From assembly GCF_021531655.1 (NCBI RefSeq), contig NZ_JADYUF010000068.1, forward strand, positions 1 to 9,551: a stretch of DNA of 9,551 nt, written 5' to 3'. Origin of the DNA: Leyella stercorea. GTDB taxonomy: Bacteria; Bacteroidota; Bacteroidia; Bacteroidales; Bacteroidaceae. Positions 1 to 6,062 of this stretch are shown here, piece after piece. Under the pieces are notes generated by a model that worked only from the letters and a program-made list of their open reading frames with translations, was not told the DNA's origin and searched no databases. Both the position numbers and the translations under genes were made by a program. Positions within the stretch are counted from its first letter, which is position 1, and each line of letters opens with the position of its first letter.

Positions 1-70
1 AACAGAGAAGTTAAGCCCGCTTGCGCCGATGGTACTGCAATGCAATGCGGGAGAGTAGGTGGCTGCCTTC
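1..70 (+). rRNA. rrf: 5S ribosomal RNA, 3' end (partial)
   Basis: The first 70 or so bases match the conserved 3' half of bacterial 5S rRNA: the GAAGTTAAGCCC segment, the GCCGATGGTACTGC loop region and the GGGAGAGTAGGT segment, ending in the helix-I strand GGCTGCC. The 5' half lies outside the window, so this is the tail of an rRNA operon transcribed rightwards. The exact 3' end is uncertain by a few bases. Confidence 0.93.
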
Positions 71-86
71 TTTTACTTGGGTCTTC

Positions 87-115
87 AAGGTCTAACGACT
101 TTGGAGACCTTTTTT
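87..115 (+). terminator. Intrinsic terminator of the rRNA operon
   Basis: A 7-bp stem (AAGGTCT at 87-93 with AGACCTT at 105-111) encloses an 11-nt loop and runs straight into a T tract ending at 115. It lies about 17 nt after the 5S end and fits a rho-independent terminator for the rRNA operon. Confidence 0.8.
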
Positions 116-156
116 CGTATTTGGACATAATAACATGTTTCCAATTTTTTTGTCAA

Positions 157-202
157 TGAACCATTATGGACTTGTTTGCAAAATAAATATCCATTACCTT
201 TG
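157..202 (+). promoter_or_regulatory. Bacteroidetes-type promoter for the TonB-like gene, with 19-nt upstream motif
   Basis: TTG (172-174) and TACCTTTG (195-202) are separated by 20 nt, which matches the Bacteroidetes primary-sigma consensus TTG/TAnnTTTG. The -33 box is the end of the 19-mer TGAACCATTATGGACTTGT (157-175), which recurs exactly at 806-824 and 5981-5999. Transcription should start near 208, leaving a leader of about 24 nt before the ATG at 232. Sequence between the two boxes differs from the other two copies. Confidence 0.8.
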
Positions 203-231
203 TTTTTATAAAACTATAAAAACATCAAAAT

Positions 232-654
232 ATGAAAAACGGAGTATTAAAAATTCTTTTAGTGGCAGTTCTATCCGTTCTTGCTACTTCTCATGCTTTT
301 TGTCAGCAAAATCAAGAAGTAGAGAAAACCGAGAAAGCAAAATCAAGCCAAGTAGTAGAAGAGATGCCTGTGTTTCCTGGTGGTGAGAAGGCTTTAGTGG
401 CTTATCTTAAAGAGAATCTTAAATATCCAAGTGTTCCTGCAGAAAATGGAATTCAAGGTAGGGTAATAGTATTGTTTAAAGTCGAGGCTGATGGTAGCCT
501 CACCGACGTGCGAATAGGAGGTAGTGTTGACCCTTCTATTGACAGAGAAGCATTACGTCTTGTAAAGGCTATGCCCAAATGGATACCAGGTAAGCAGGAT
601 GGAAAGCCTGTGCCAGTGAAGTTTCAATTACCAATTACTTTCAGTTTAAATTAA
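232..654 (+). CDS. Exported TonB C-terminal-domain protein (energy-transducer-like)
   Basis: The protein has 140 aa. Residues 1-24 form a basic, hydrophobic export signal or anchor (cleavage plausible just before QQNQ), followed by a short charged linker (25-43) and a TonB C-terminal domain (44-140). Recognisable elements are the PVFPGGE segment, the LKYP motif, QGRVIVLFKVEADGSL, the conserved ID-REALRLVKAMPKW helix region, and the PVPVKFQLPITF final strand. In TonB this domain contacts TonB boxes of outer-membrane transporters. This copy lacks the long Pro-rich linker of a classical TonB and is a small variant of a kind common in Bacteroidetes, so coupling to ExbBD is not certain. It is a single-gene unit between its own promoter and the hairpins at 660-761. 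The ATG at 232 is chosen because it gives the signal sequence and lies about 24 nt after the predicted transcription start. Confidence 0.88.
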   Translation: MKNGVLKILLVAVLSVLATSHAFCQQNQEVEKTEKAKSSQVVEEMPVFPGGEKALVAYLKENLKYPSVPAENGIQGRVIVLFKVEADGSLTDVRIGGSVDPSIDREALRLVKAMPKWIPGKQDGKPVPVKFQLPITFSLN

Positions 655-659
655 TTAAT

Positions 660-677
660 TGAACTTTCGCAAGTTCA
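660..677 (+). terminator. Small hairpin after the TonB-like gene
   Basis: A perfect 7-bp inverted repeat, TGAACTT (660-666) and AAGTTCA (671-677), closes a TCGC tetraloop 6 nt after the stop codon. There is no immediate T tract; a T-rich stretch begins about 20 nt later. It may stabilise the mRNA 3' end or work with the larger hairpin at 713-761. Confidence 0.45.
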
Positions 678-712
678 GAGAATTAATAAAATAGTCTTTA
701 TTTTTATATTTT

Positions 713-761
713 GGCGTTAAAGTAATCTGTTTCATTTTGACGAAACGATTACTTTAGCGCC
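713..761 (+). terminator. Large hairpin, probable intrinsic terminator
   Basis: The left arm (713-733) and right arm (742-761) form a stem of about 20 bp with one G-U pair and one bulged T (728) around an 8-nt loop. The arms start with GGCG and end with GCGCC. T-rich sequence lies on both sides (TTTATTTTTATATTTT before, TGTTTTTAT after), so it could terminate in either direction. It separates the TonB-like unit from the next promoter at 806. Confidence 0.65.
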
Positions 762-801
762 ATAACTGTTTTTATAGACTGTCTTGTTCTTACAATTTCC
801 A

Positions 802-852
802 TTTGTGAACCATTATGGACTTGTACAGGTCATATATATCTAATAACTTTGC
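802..852 (+). promoter_or_regulatory. Promoter of the five-gene envelope operon
   Basis: TTG (821-823) and TAACTTTG (844-851) are spaced by 20 nt, a good Bacteroidetes sigma consensus. The 19-mer TGAACCATTATGGACTTGT occupies 806-824. From 802 to 852 the sequence matches 5977-6027 at 47 of 51 positions. A 14-bp inverted repeat with one mismatch (818-831, GACTTGT/ACAGGTC) covers the -33 box. Transcription should begin near 857, leaving a leader of about 34 nt before the ATG at 891. Confidence 0.85.
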
Positions 853-890
853 ACAAAAGTTAATGATAATAAAAATTAATAAAACATAAC

Positions 891-1385
891 ATGAAAAGAA
901 TCGCATTTTTATTTGTGTTTATGATCATAGCTTGTAGTTCGCTTAATGCCAAGAGTTATCCTTTTGATATGGCGCATAGCTATGAGGTGCAGATTGTTCG
1001 TGTTGCCCAGCAGGGTACAAAATTCTTAAAAGCTTGGGGCGTTGCAGGTTCTCCTGATAAGGCTATTGACATGGCTATGCAGGATGCTGTGGCAGCTTGT
1101 ATTTTTACTGGGGTGGAAGGAAACGAGATAGCAGGTAAGATTCCGCCACTTGTTGCTGATAGGAGCGTTTACGAAGAACACAAGCAGTTTTTTGATACCT
1201 TTTTTAAGAAGGGCGAATTCCTTCAGTATGTGAAGAATGTCAACACTGGTTATCCCACTGGTGAAAACAATGTAAAGACGGGTAAAAGACGTAAAGTCGG
1301 AATCTTTGTTGTTGTGATGTATGACAATCTTCGTAAGCTTTTGGAGGATGAAGGTATCATCAAGAAGCTCAATAGCTATTTTTAA
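891..1385 (+). CDS. Small exported LPP20/FlgP-like protein of unknown function
   Basis: The protein has 164 aa. Residues 1-20 are an export signal. Cleavage after LNA at 20 is plausible, but IIAC ending at Cys15 could instead be a weak lipobox. The segment around 48-75 (AWGVAGSPDKAIDMAMQDAV) has the 'GxAxSxxxAxxxAxxdAv' look of LPP20/FlgP-type and FlgT N-terminal domains, which occur in outer-membrane-associated lipoproteins. The resemblance is by eye. The end is helical and charged (LRKLLEDEGIIKKL). It is the first gene of a five-gene operon, 46 nt before the next start. The leader is A/T-rich without a Shine-Dalgarno sequence, as usual in Bacteroidetes. No enzymatic motif is visible, and the function is unknown. 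Confidence 0.82.
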   Translation: MKRIAFLFVFMIIACSSLNAKSYPFDMAHSYEVQIVRVAQQGTKFLKAWGVAGSPDKAIDMAMQDAVAACIFTGVEGNEIAGKIPPLVADRSVYEEHKQFFDTFFKKGEFLQYVKNVNTGYPTGENNVKTGKRRKVGIFVVVMYDNLRKLLEDEGIIKKLNSYF

Positions 1386-1431
1386 TCCCATATTATAAAG
1401 GTTATTATTAATTCAAATTAAATCATAGATA

Positions 1432-2397
1432 ATGAAAAGAATAGTTTTGTCTTTTGTGGCTTTCCTATTTGCCGTATTAACCTTTGCTCAGGCCACAGCC
1501 AATCAACCTAAGGCCATGAAACCTATTATCATGGTTATTCCAGAGAAAGCTTGGTGTATTAACAATGGTTTTGTCAAGAGTAACGACCCAAAGACACCTG
1601 ATTATGAAAAGGCTCTTCTTAATGATGATGTACTTAATGTAATCACTAAGATGGGTGGCATTATGCAGGAGCGTGGCTATCCGTTAAAGAACTTGCAGAG
1701 TGCGCTTGACGAACTTAAGAACGAGGGTGCGATGGATATGGCTCTTACATCGAAGGCAGACGGAGAGATTGTGGAGGACGAGCTCGATCAGCTTACGCGT
1801 GTGGCTCAGGCTGACATCCTTGTTAATATAGCTTTCACACGCACCGCTCATGGTCCGCGCAATATGGTGGAGTTTCGTGTTACCTCAATTGACGCAGCTA
1901 CAAGCAAGCAGATAGGCGGTGAGACGGGTCGCAGCTCGGCATCTGGTGCACCGATCTCAACATTGCTAGAAGAGTCTGTATTAGGATTCATTGATAATTT
2001 TACCGGAAGCATACAGAGACATTTCGAAGATTTGATTGCCAATGGTCGTGAAGGTTCGGTTATCTTCAAGATTGCCAGCGACTGTCCTCTCAACTTCGAG
2101 TCGGATGTTACTCTGAATGGCGAAACTGGTGAGTTGAGCGAAGTGATTGACTACTGGATGAACGAGAACACCGTGAACGGCTCATTCACACAGAACGGCA
2201 AAACCCGTAACCGCATGTCTTATGAGCAGGTTCGCTTCCCGCTTTTCGGCAAGGGCAAATTCGGTGGAAAGCCTAAGGCCATCAATATGGAGGGCTTCAT
2301 AAAGCCTATCACATCTTTCCTTTCTCAGTTCGGAGTGTCTGTTGCCACTGTACCAGTAGGTATCGGCAAGGCATATGTTGTGCTTGGTGGAAAATAA
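1432..2397 (+). CDS. DUF6175-like secreted protein
   Basis: The protein has 321 aa, with a signal peptide at residues 1-19 (cleavage before QATANQ). The mature start carries the segment KPIIMVIPEKAWCINNGF (30-47), which I associate from memory with the Bacteroidetes family DUF6175; this is not verified. Residues 125-200 alternate strand and helix: QADILVNIAF, then FRVTSIDAATSKQIGGETG, then a helix ending SIQRHFEDLI. That layout recalls CsgG/LpoB-type domains that assemble at the outer membrane. Residues 205-321 hold a second mixed domain ending in VPVGIGKAYVVLGG. It is the second gene of the operon, 22 nt before the next start. No catalytic motif is visible. A structural part of an envelope complex is an inference from its neighbours. 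Confidence 0.85.
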   Translation: MKRIVLSFVAFLFAVLTFAQATANQPKAMKPIIMVIPEKAWCINNGFVKSNDPKTPDYEKALLNDDVLNVITKMGGIMQERGYPLKNLQSALDELKNEGAMDMALTSKADGEIVEDELDQLTRVAQADILVNIAFTRTAHGPRNMVEFRVTSIDAATSKQIGGETGRSSASGAPISTLLEESVLGFIDNFTGSIQRHFEDLIANGREGSVIFKIASDCPLNFESDVTLNGETGELSEVIDYWMNENTVNGSFTQNGKTRNRMSYEQVRFPLFGKGKFGGKPKAINMEGFIKPITSFLSQFGVSVATVPVGIGKAYVVLGGK

Positions 2398-2419
2398 AAA
2401 TACGTTATAACATATTATC

Positions 2420-3379
2420 ATGAAGGTAAGGATTTTAGTGGTGGCATTGGCTGCATTGTTCTGCGGCACTGCCATAACCGTCAAGGCACAATCGGCGAAA
2501 GACATCGGAGTGATATGTCTCAATCCTGTAGTGCCAGAGAACGACGGTCTTGAAGCGAAAGCCACCGCCATGCTGAAGACTAAGCTCAATCAGATAGCCA
2601 CAGCTAATGGCATGTCGGGTTCGGGCTTCGACAACCGTTTCATCATAACGGGGCACATACAGAAGTTGAGAAGCGAGCAGACTCAGACCGTTCCGCAGAA
2701 GAATGCCGTGTTGGTAAGCATAGGCATATACGTAGGTGACGGTCTTGACGGCACACTCTATTCTAATTTTTCTACCGAGGCGAAAGGTATTAGCGACTCT
2801 GAGGACCAAGCCATAGCTGCCGCCGTGAGAAAGCTGAATCCTGCTCTGCCACAATTGCAGGAGGCTGTGGCAAAGGGAAAGCAGCGCATCACGGAATATT
2901 ATGACCGTATGGCTGCCAACATCATCCAGACCGCCAAGGCTTCTGCCGCAGCAGGAAAGTATGACGAGGCGATGAACATGCTCTTTGCCATACCGATGGG
3001 AAACAAGGATTTTCAGACAGCGCAGTCGCTCATAGCACAGTATGGCAGCACGTCGCTCGAGAAGAAAAATCTTGACATTGTCCGTCAGGCACGCTCGGCA
3101 TGGAGTTCTAATCCAACAGAAAGCGGAGCAGCAACGGCAAGCGATATACTTAAGAGTCTTGTGATGCCATCAGCAAAGGTGCAGGCTGAAGCTAAGAGTC
3201 TACAGACGGAGATGGCGGCACGCATTAAGGCTGTAAGCGACCGTGAGTTCCAGCTTGAGAAGCAGAAAGCACAGGACGAGAAGGAGGTGCAGATTGCCAC
3301 AGTACGTGCGGCTGCATCAGTGGCAAAGGCATACGTGGAGAGCCAGCCTAAAGTTGTATACCACTATTATTGGTGGTAA
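2420..3379 (+). CDS. Secreted protein with CsgG/LpoB-like N-terminal region and helical tail
   Basis: The protein has 319 aa, with a signal peptide at 1-23 (cleavage after VKA). Residues 26-140 look like a CsgG/LpoB/FlgO-type alpha/beta fold: a first strand DIGVICLNPVV, a long helix AKATAMLKTKLNQIA, strands RFIITGHIQKL and VLVSIGIYVGDGLDGTLYS, then TEAKGISDSEDQAIAAAVRKL. The family match is by topology and motif shape, not by search. Residues 141-215 are helical with a TPR-like stretch (AAGKYDEAMNMLFAIP). Residues 250-300 are Ala/Gln/Lys/Glu-rich and likely coiled coil. The protein ends in an aromatic tail, YHYYWW. G+C and GAC/GGC/AAG codon use are higher than in the two preceding genes. The position mid-operon and 35 nt before a lipoprotein gene supports an envelope role. 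Confidence 0.82.
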   Translation: MKVRILVVALAALFCGTAITVKAQSAKDIGVICLNPVVPENDGLEAKATAMLKTKLNQIATANGMSGSGFDNRFIITGHIQKLRSEQTQTVPQKNAVLVSIGIYVGDGLDGTLYSNFSTEAKGISDSEDQAIAAAVRKLNPALPQLQEAVAKGKQRITEYYDRMAANIIQTAKASAAAGKYDEAMNMLFAIPMGNKDFQTAQSLIAQYGSTSLEKKNLDIVRQARSAWSSNPTESGAATASDILKSLVMPSAKVQAEAKSLQTEMAARIKAVSDREFQLEKQKAQDEKEVQIATVRAAASVAKAYVESQPKVVYHYYWW

Positions 3380-3414
3380 GAAACATATAAGAATCATAAC
3401 AATAAACACTTATT

Positions 3415-4380
3415 ATGAAAAAGAAATACTTGTTTGCCTCATTGATACTTGGAGGCGCAATGATATTCACGTCGTGCAGCAGTGACGACAATGAAATCTT
3501 CGTGGGTGACAATTTCTTTACCGACCGTCAGGCAATAATTGACGAAATCAATGCCTTGACTTATCCCCAGGGCTTTACCGAGTCTGACGATAAGCATCCC
3601 GAATATAAGAATATGGATCCAGAAGTCTACACAGACAAGAAAACGACCGAAGGTCGTGGCATAGAAGGATATTATGGCTATGTGGATTTAGGACTATCTG
3701 TGAAGTGGGCTTCTTCAAACCTTGGCTCTGTGAGCCCTGTCACTGAGCACAAAACTTTAGAGCAGACCTTGCAGGAGTTGGAGGACGAGCTTGGCATCAA
3801 GCCAATGGAAAAGCCGTCATTCACTAATAATAAGAACAACACTTATCCAACGACAATGACCTACGAGGAGTATCTCAAATCGATGGATATAAAGGAACTG
3901 TATTCGGCATACAACAGATACAACAATTATTGTATAGCCAAGAAAAGTGCTCATGATAACGCCATTGAAAGATATAACAACACCCAATATGAGAATCACA
4001 AGTATCTCTTTGCAGTGGGTGACGGTTATCCTTGGGGAGGACTGGGCATGTGGGATTATCTCGGAACCAAGGAAGCCCCGATGGATATTGCTGGCAATGC
4101 TGAGTTTGATGTCGCTACTTACATTCTTGGCGAAGGCTGGAGCATGCCGACTAAGGCACAGTGGCAAGAGCTTATCGACAAGTGTCAATGGAAGAAGTAT
4201 GACAATTACTACGTTGTGACCGGACCTTCTGGCAAGAGCATTGTGCTGCCTTGTGCATGGTATCACACGTCGGAGCAGACAGGCAGAGAAGTATACAATG
4301 TCTATCTTTACGACAGCAAGGAGTTTAAGCTTGGCGGTTTCAGAGATCTATTCAATATCCGCCCCGTACATACAAAATAA
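3415..4380 (+). CDS. Lipoprotein with an interrupted 'YVDLGLSVKWA' (FISUMP-like) domain
   Basis: The protein has 321 aa. Residues 1-21 form a lipoprotein signal (lipobox FTSC, lipidated Cys21). The acidic residues just after it (CSSDDNE) resemble the signal that sends Bacteroidetes lipoproteins to the cell surface, so surface exposure is likely. A domain common in Bacteroidetes surface proteins begins at YVDLGLSVKWASSNLGS (89-105) and resumes at YLFAVGDGYPWGG (197-209). It continues through GWSMPTKAQWQELIDKCQW, the strand pair VVTGPSGKSIVLPCA, and the typical closing NIRPV. The usual short link between the halves is replaced by about 90 residues (106-196) of charged, Asn/Tyr-rich helical sequence, so the domain is either a variant or carries an insertion. 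Ligand and function are unknown. It is the fourth gene of the operon, 30 nt before the beta-barrel gene. Confidence 0.85.
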   Translation: MKKKYLFASLILGGAMIFTSCSSDDNEIFVGDNFFTDRQAIIDEINALTYPQGFTESDDKHPEYKNMDPEVYTDKKTTEGRGIEGYYGYVDLGLSVKWASSNLGSVSPVTEHKTLEQTLQELEDELGIKPMEKPSFTNNKNNTYPTTMTYEEYLKSMDIKELYSAYNRYNNYCIAKKSAHDNAIERYNNTQYENHKYLFAVGDGYPWGGLGMWDYLGTKEAPMDIAGNAEFDVATYILGEGWSMPTKAQWQELIDKCQWKKYDNYYVVTGPSGKSIVLPCAWYHTSEQTGREVYNVYLYDSKEFKLGGFRDLFNIRPVHTK

Positions 4381-4410
4381 CAATCAACTGCATTTTTATA
4401 ATAGGATACA

Positions 4411-5907
4411 ATGAAAAGATATATATTAGCGACTCTTCTGGCTGGATTCCTCGCTGCCCCAATCTCAGCAAAGGAAAAGCCTTTCTACGATTCAAAGAGC
4501 AATATTGTCTGCATCACGGGCAATTATAATCTGCTGGCATATGGCAATAAATACCGCAAGGTGGAGGTTGAGATACCCGCTTCATGTTCGGCATACAGTG
4601 GCAAGCAGCTATGCAAGATTCTCAACGACCAGAAAATAGGTAAGCAGATACTCGACTATCTATTCTGCTATAATGGCACATCGCTTTCAGAAGAACGACT
4701 GAAGGACCTTGCACTGCAAAATGTTCTGAAGTCGGACGACGAGCGTGCAGCGATTGGCGTGATTTCAAAGGAAGATATCTTGAAGGAGGATTATCTCCCG
4801 ATATTGGAGAACAACTACATTTTCCTGGTGAGCACAGTGAGAGGCAAGAAGAAATGGAATGCCTATAAAGTTGAGATTGACAAGGATGTGCTTGAGCAGG
4901 TATTCAACTGCTGGGATGATATGAGCAAGTATAACCAGATAAGCGTGCCCGTTTCATTAGTAGCTTCCGACAAGGCAAAGATGACTTATGACGTAGACAC
5001 CCAGGAATATGTGCTTAAGAACAAGACCAAGAGAAAGATGTCTCTGAAGGTGCCAGCTTTCGCCATTCGTGGACAGGTGACAGGCAGAAATCCTTTCGCT
5101 ACAAATATCGGCCATGTCAATGGTCTGAAGTCGTGTGACAAGGTGGCCATCTATCGTACAAAGGAAAAGAACGGCAAGATGTATTCGTCGAAGGTGAGCA
5201 CCACAAGAGCTTGCAACGTGAATGACAGCACTGCGAATCTCTACACTTTTGCAGGAGGACAGGCTTCTTATAAGAAAGGTGACGTTGCTGTCTATCAGGC
5301 AAGCTCCAACACCAGTCTGAGCATCACAGGCGGATACATGGAACACTCGTATGATGTCAGTCTAACCTTCGACATGCGTTTGAGTCTGAGCACAGCCGGC
5401 ATATCTCAGTATCTTATGGTAAAGGCAGGAATGGGAACATATGAGAACAGCAAACGTCTTTATGCCACAAATACTGGTGACGTGGTAAAGAGCCCTGTTA
5501 TTATGAATGTAGGTTTGGGTTATGGTGTCGGATTTGAGTTTGCCCATTGCGTTGAGTTTATGCCTTACGTGATGGCACAATGGGAGGGCAATTATTTCGC
5601 CAACAAGTATGAGTCGCCCAATGCCACATATAACGACGGCATAAAGGACTACCACTCGTCTGACTACGGAAAGTCTGTACTCTCGAATGCAGTGCGCATT
5701 CCTATAGGTGCAAAGTTTAATGTCAACATCTTCTATCCCGTCCAGTTGGTTGCAGGTGCAGAATACGCTGTCAATATCAATCTTGACAATATAGGCGACA
5801 AGGATGACTCTACATTACATGGTGATGCAGATAGATTCTTCTTCAAGCCCACTGGCTACAAGCGCGACGGTCTGAGCGTCTTTGCAGGCTTAAGATTCAA
5901 CTTCTAA
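4411..5907 (+). CDS. Multidomain outer-membrane protein: soluble N-terminal region, SH3-like domain, C-terminal beta-barrel
   Basis: The protein has 498 aa, with a signal peptide at 1-20 (cleavage after ISA). Residues 21-190 are a soluble region containing KEDILKEDYLPILENNYIF and a KWNAYKVEID strand. Residues 218-298 read as an SH3-like, FlgT-C-terminal-like domain: HVNGLKSCDKVAIYRTKEKNGK, KVSTTRA, then YKKGDVAVYQA. This fits the 'GDxVavyr...a..v...kGDvavy' layout of such domains. From about 302 to 498, alternating amphipathic strands (LSITGGYMEHSYDVSLTF, VGLGYGVGFEFA, FMPYVMAQWEG, RIPIGAKFNV, QLVAGAEYAVNI) end in LSVFAGLRFNF with a terminal Phe, the hallmark of an outer-membrane beta-barrel, here perhaps 8-10 strands. 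It is last in the operon and followed by a strong terminator. It could anchor the complex formed by the upstream products; this is inference. Confidence 0.85.
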   Translation: MKRYILATLLAGFLAAPISAKEKPFYDSKSNIVCITGNYNLLAYGNKYRKVEVEIPASCSAYSGKQLCKILNDQKIGKQILDYLFCYNGTSLSEERLKDLALQNVLKSDDERAAIGVISKEDILKEDYLPILENNYIFLVSTVRGKKKWNAYKVEIDKDVLEQVFNCWDDMSKYNQISVPVSLVASDKAKMTYDVDTQEYVLKNKTKRKMSLKVPAFAIRGQVTGRNPFATNIGHVNGLKSCDKVAIYRTKEKNGKMYSSKVSTTRACNVNDSTANLYTFAGGQASYKKGDVAVYQASSNTSLSITGGYMEHSYDVSLTFDMRLSLSTAGISQYLMVKAGMGTYENSKRLYATNTGDVVKSPVIMNVGLGYGVGFEFAHCVEFMPYVMAQWEGNYFANKYESPNATYNDGIKDYHSSDYGKSVLSNAVRIPIGAKFNVNIFYPVQLVAGAEYAVNINLDNIGDKDDSTLHGDADRFFFKPTGYKRDGLSVFAGLRFNF

Positions 5908-5926
5908 CACCTTATTTATAATATAG

Positions 5927-5966
5927 AAATGTGGCATTCTCGGTACCCTCAGAGAATGCCACATTT
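5927..5966 (+). terminator. Strong terminator of the five-gene operon
   Basis: A perfect 15-bp inverted repeat (5927-5941, AAATGTGGCATTCTC; 5952-5966, GAGAATGCCACATTT) encloses a 10-nt loop. It starts 19 nt after the barrel gene stop and is followed by T-rich sequence (TTTATCATTTTCGTTT). The A-rich start of the left arm could let it also act on the opposite strand. Confidence 0.88.
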
Positions 5967-5976
5967 ATCATTTTCG

Positions 5977-6027
5977 TTTGTGAACCATTATGGACTTGTA
6001 CAAGTCGTAAATATCTGATAACTTTGC
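5977..6027 (+). promoter_or_regulatory. Promoter of the nuclease/Sel1/lipoprotein operon
   Basis: TTG (5996-5998) and TAACTTTG (6019-6026) are 20 nt apart. The 19-mer TGAACCATTATGGACTTGT is at 5981-5999, and 47 of 51 positions match the promoter at 802-852. A perfect 14-bp palindrome, GACTTGTACAAGTC (5993-6006), covers the -33 box. Transcription should start near 6032, about 31 nt before the ATG at 6063. Confidence 0.85.
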
Positions 6028-6062
6028 CATAACTTAAACAATAATGTAAATGAAAAGTGTAT

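Noticed and set aside
135..386. 83-codon + strand open frame overlapping the TonB-like gene start
   Set aside because: It begins upstream of the predicted transcription start, overlaps the clear TonB frame, and its translation is low-complexity Ser/Arg/Cys-rich without any domain.
2182..2854. Two long - strand open frames opposite the 1432 and 2420 genes
   Set aside because: They overlap two well-supported genes with signal peptides, and their translations (Cys/Arg/His-rich) look like antisense shadows.
157..5999. The repeated 19-mer as a CRISPR repeat or transposon end
   Set aside because: The three copies are all direct, lie 0.6 and 5.2 kb apart, and each is locked to a promoter -33 box. 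There are no regular spacers, no target-site duplications and no transposase gene.
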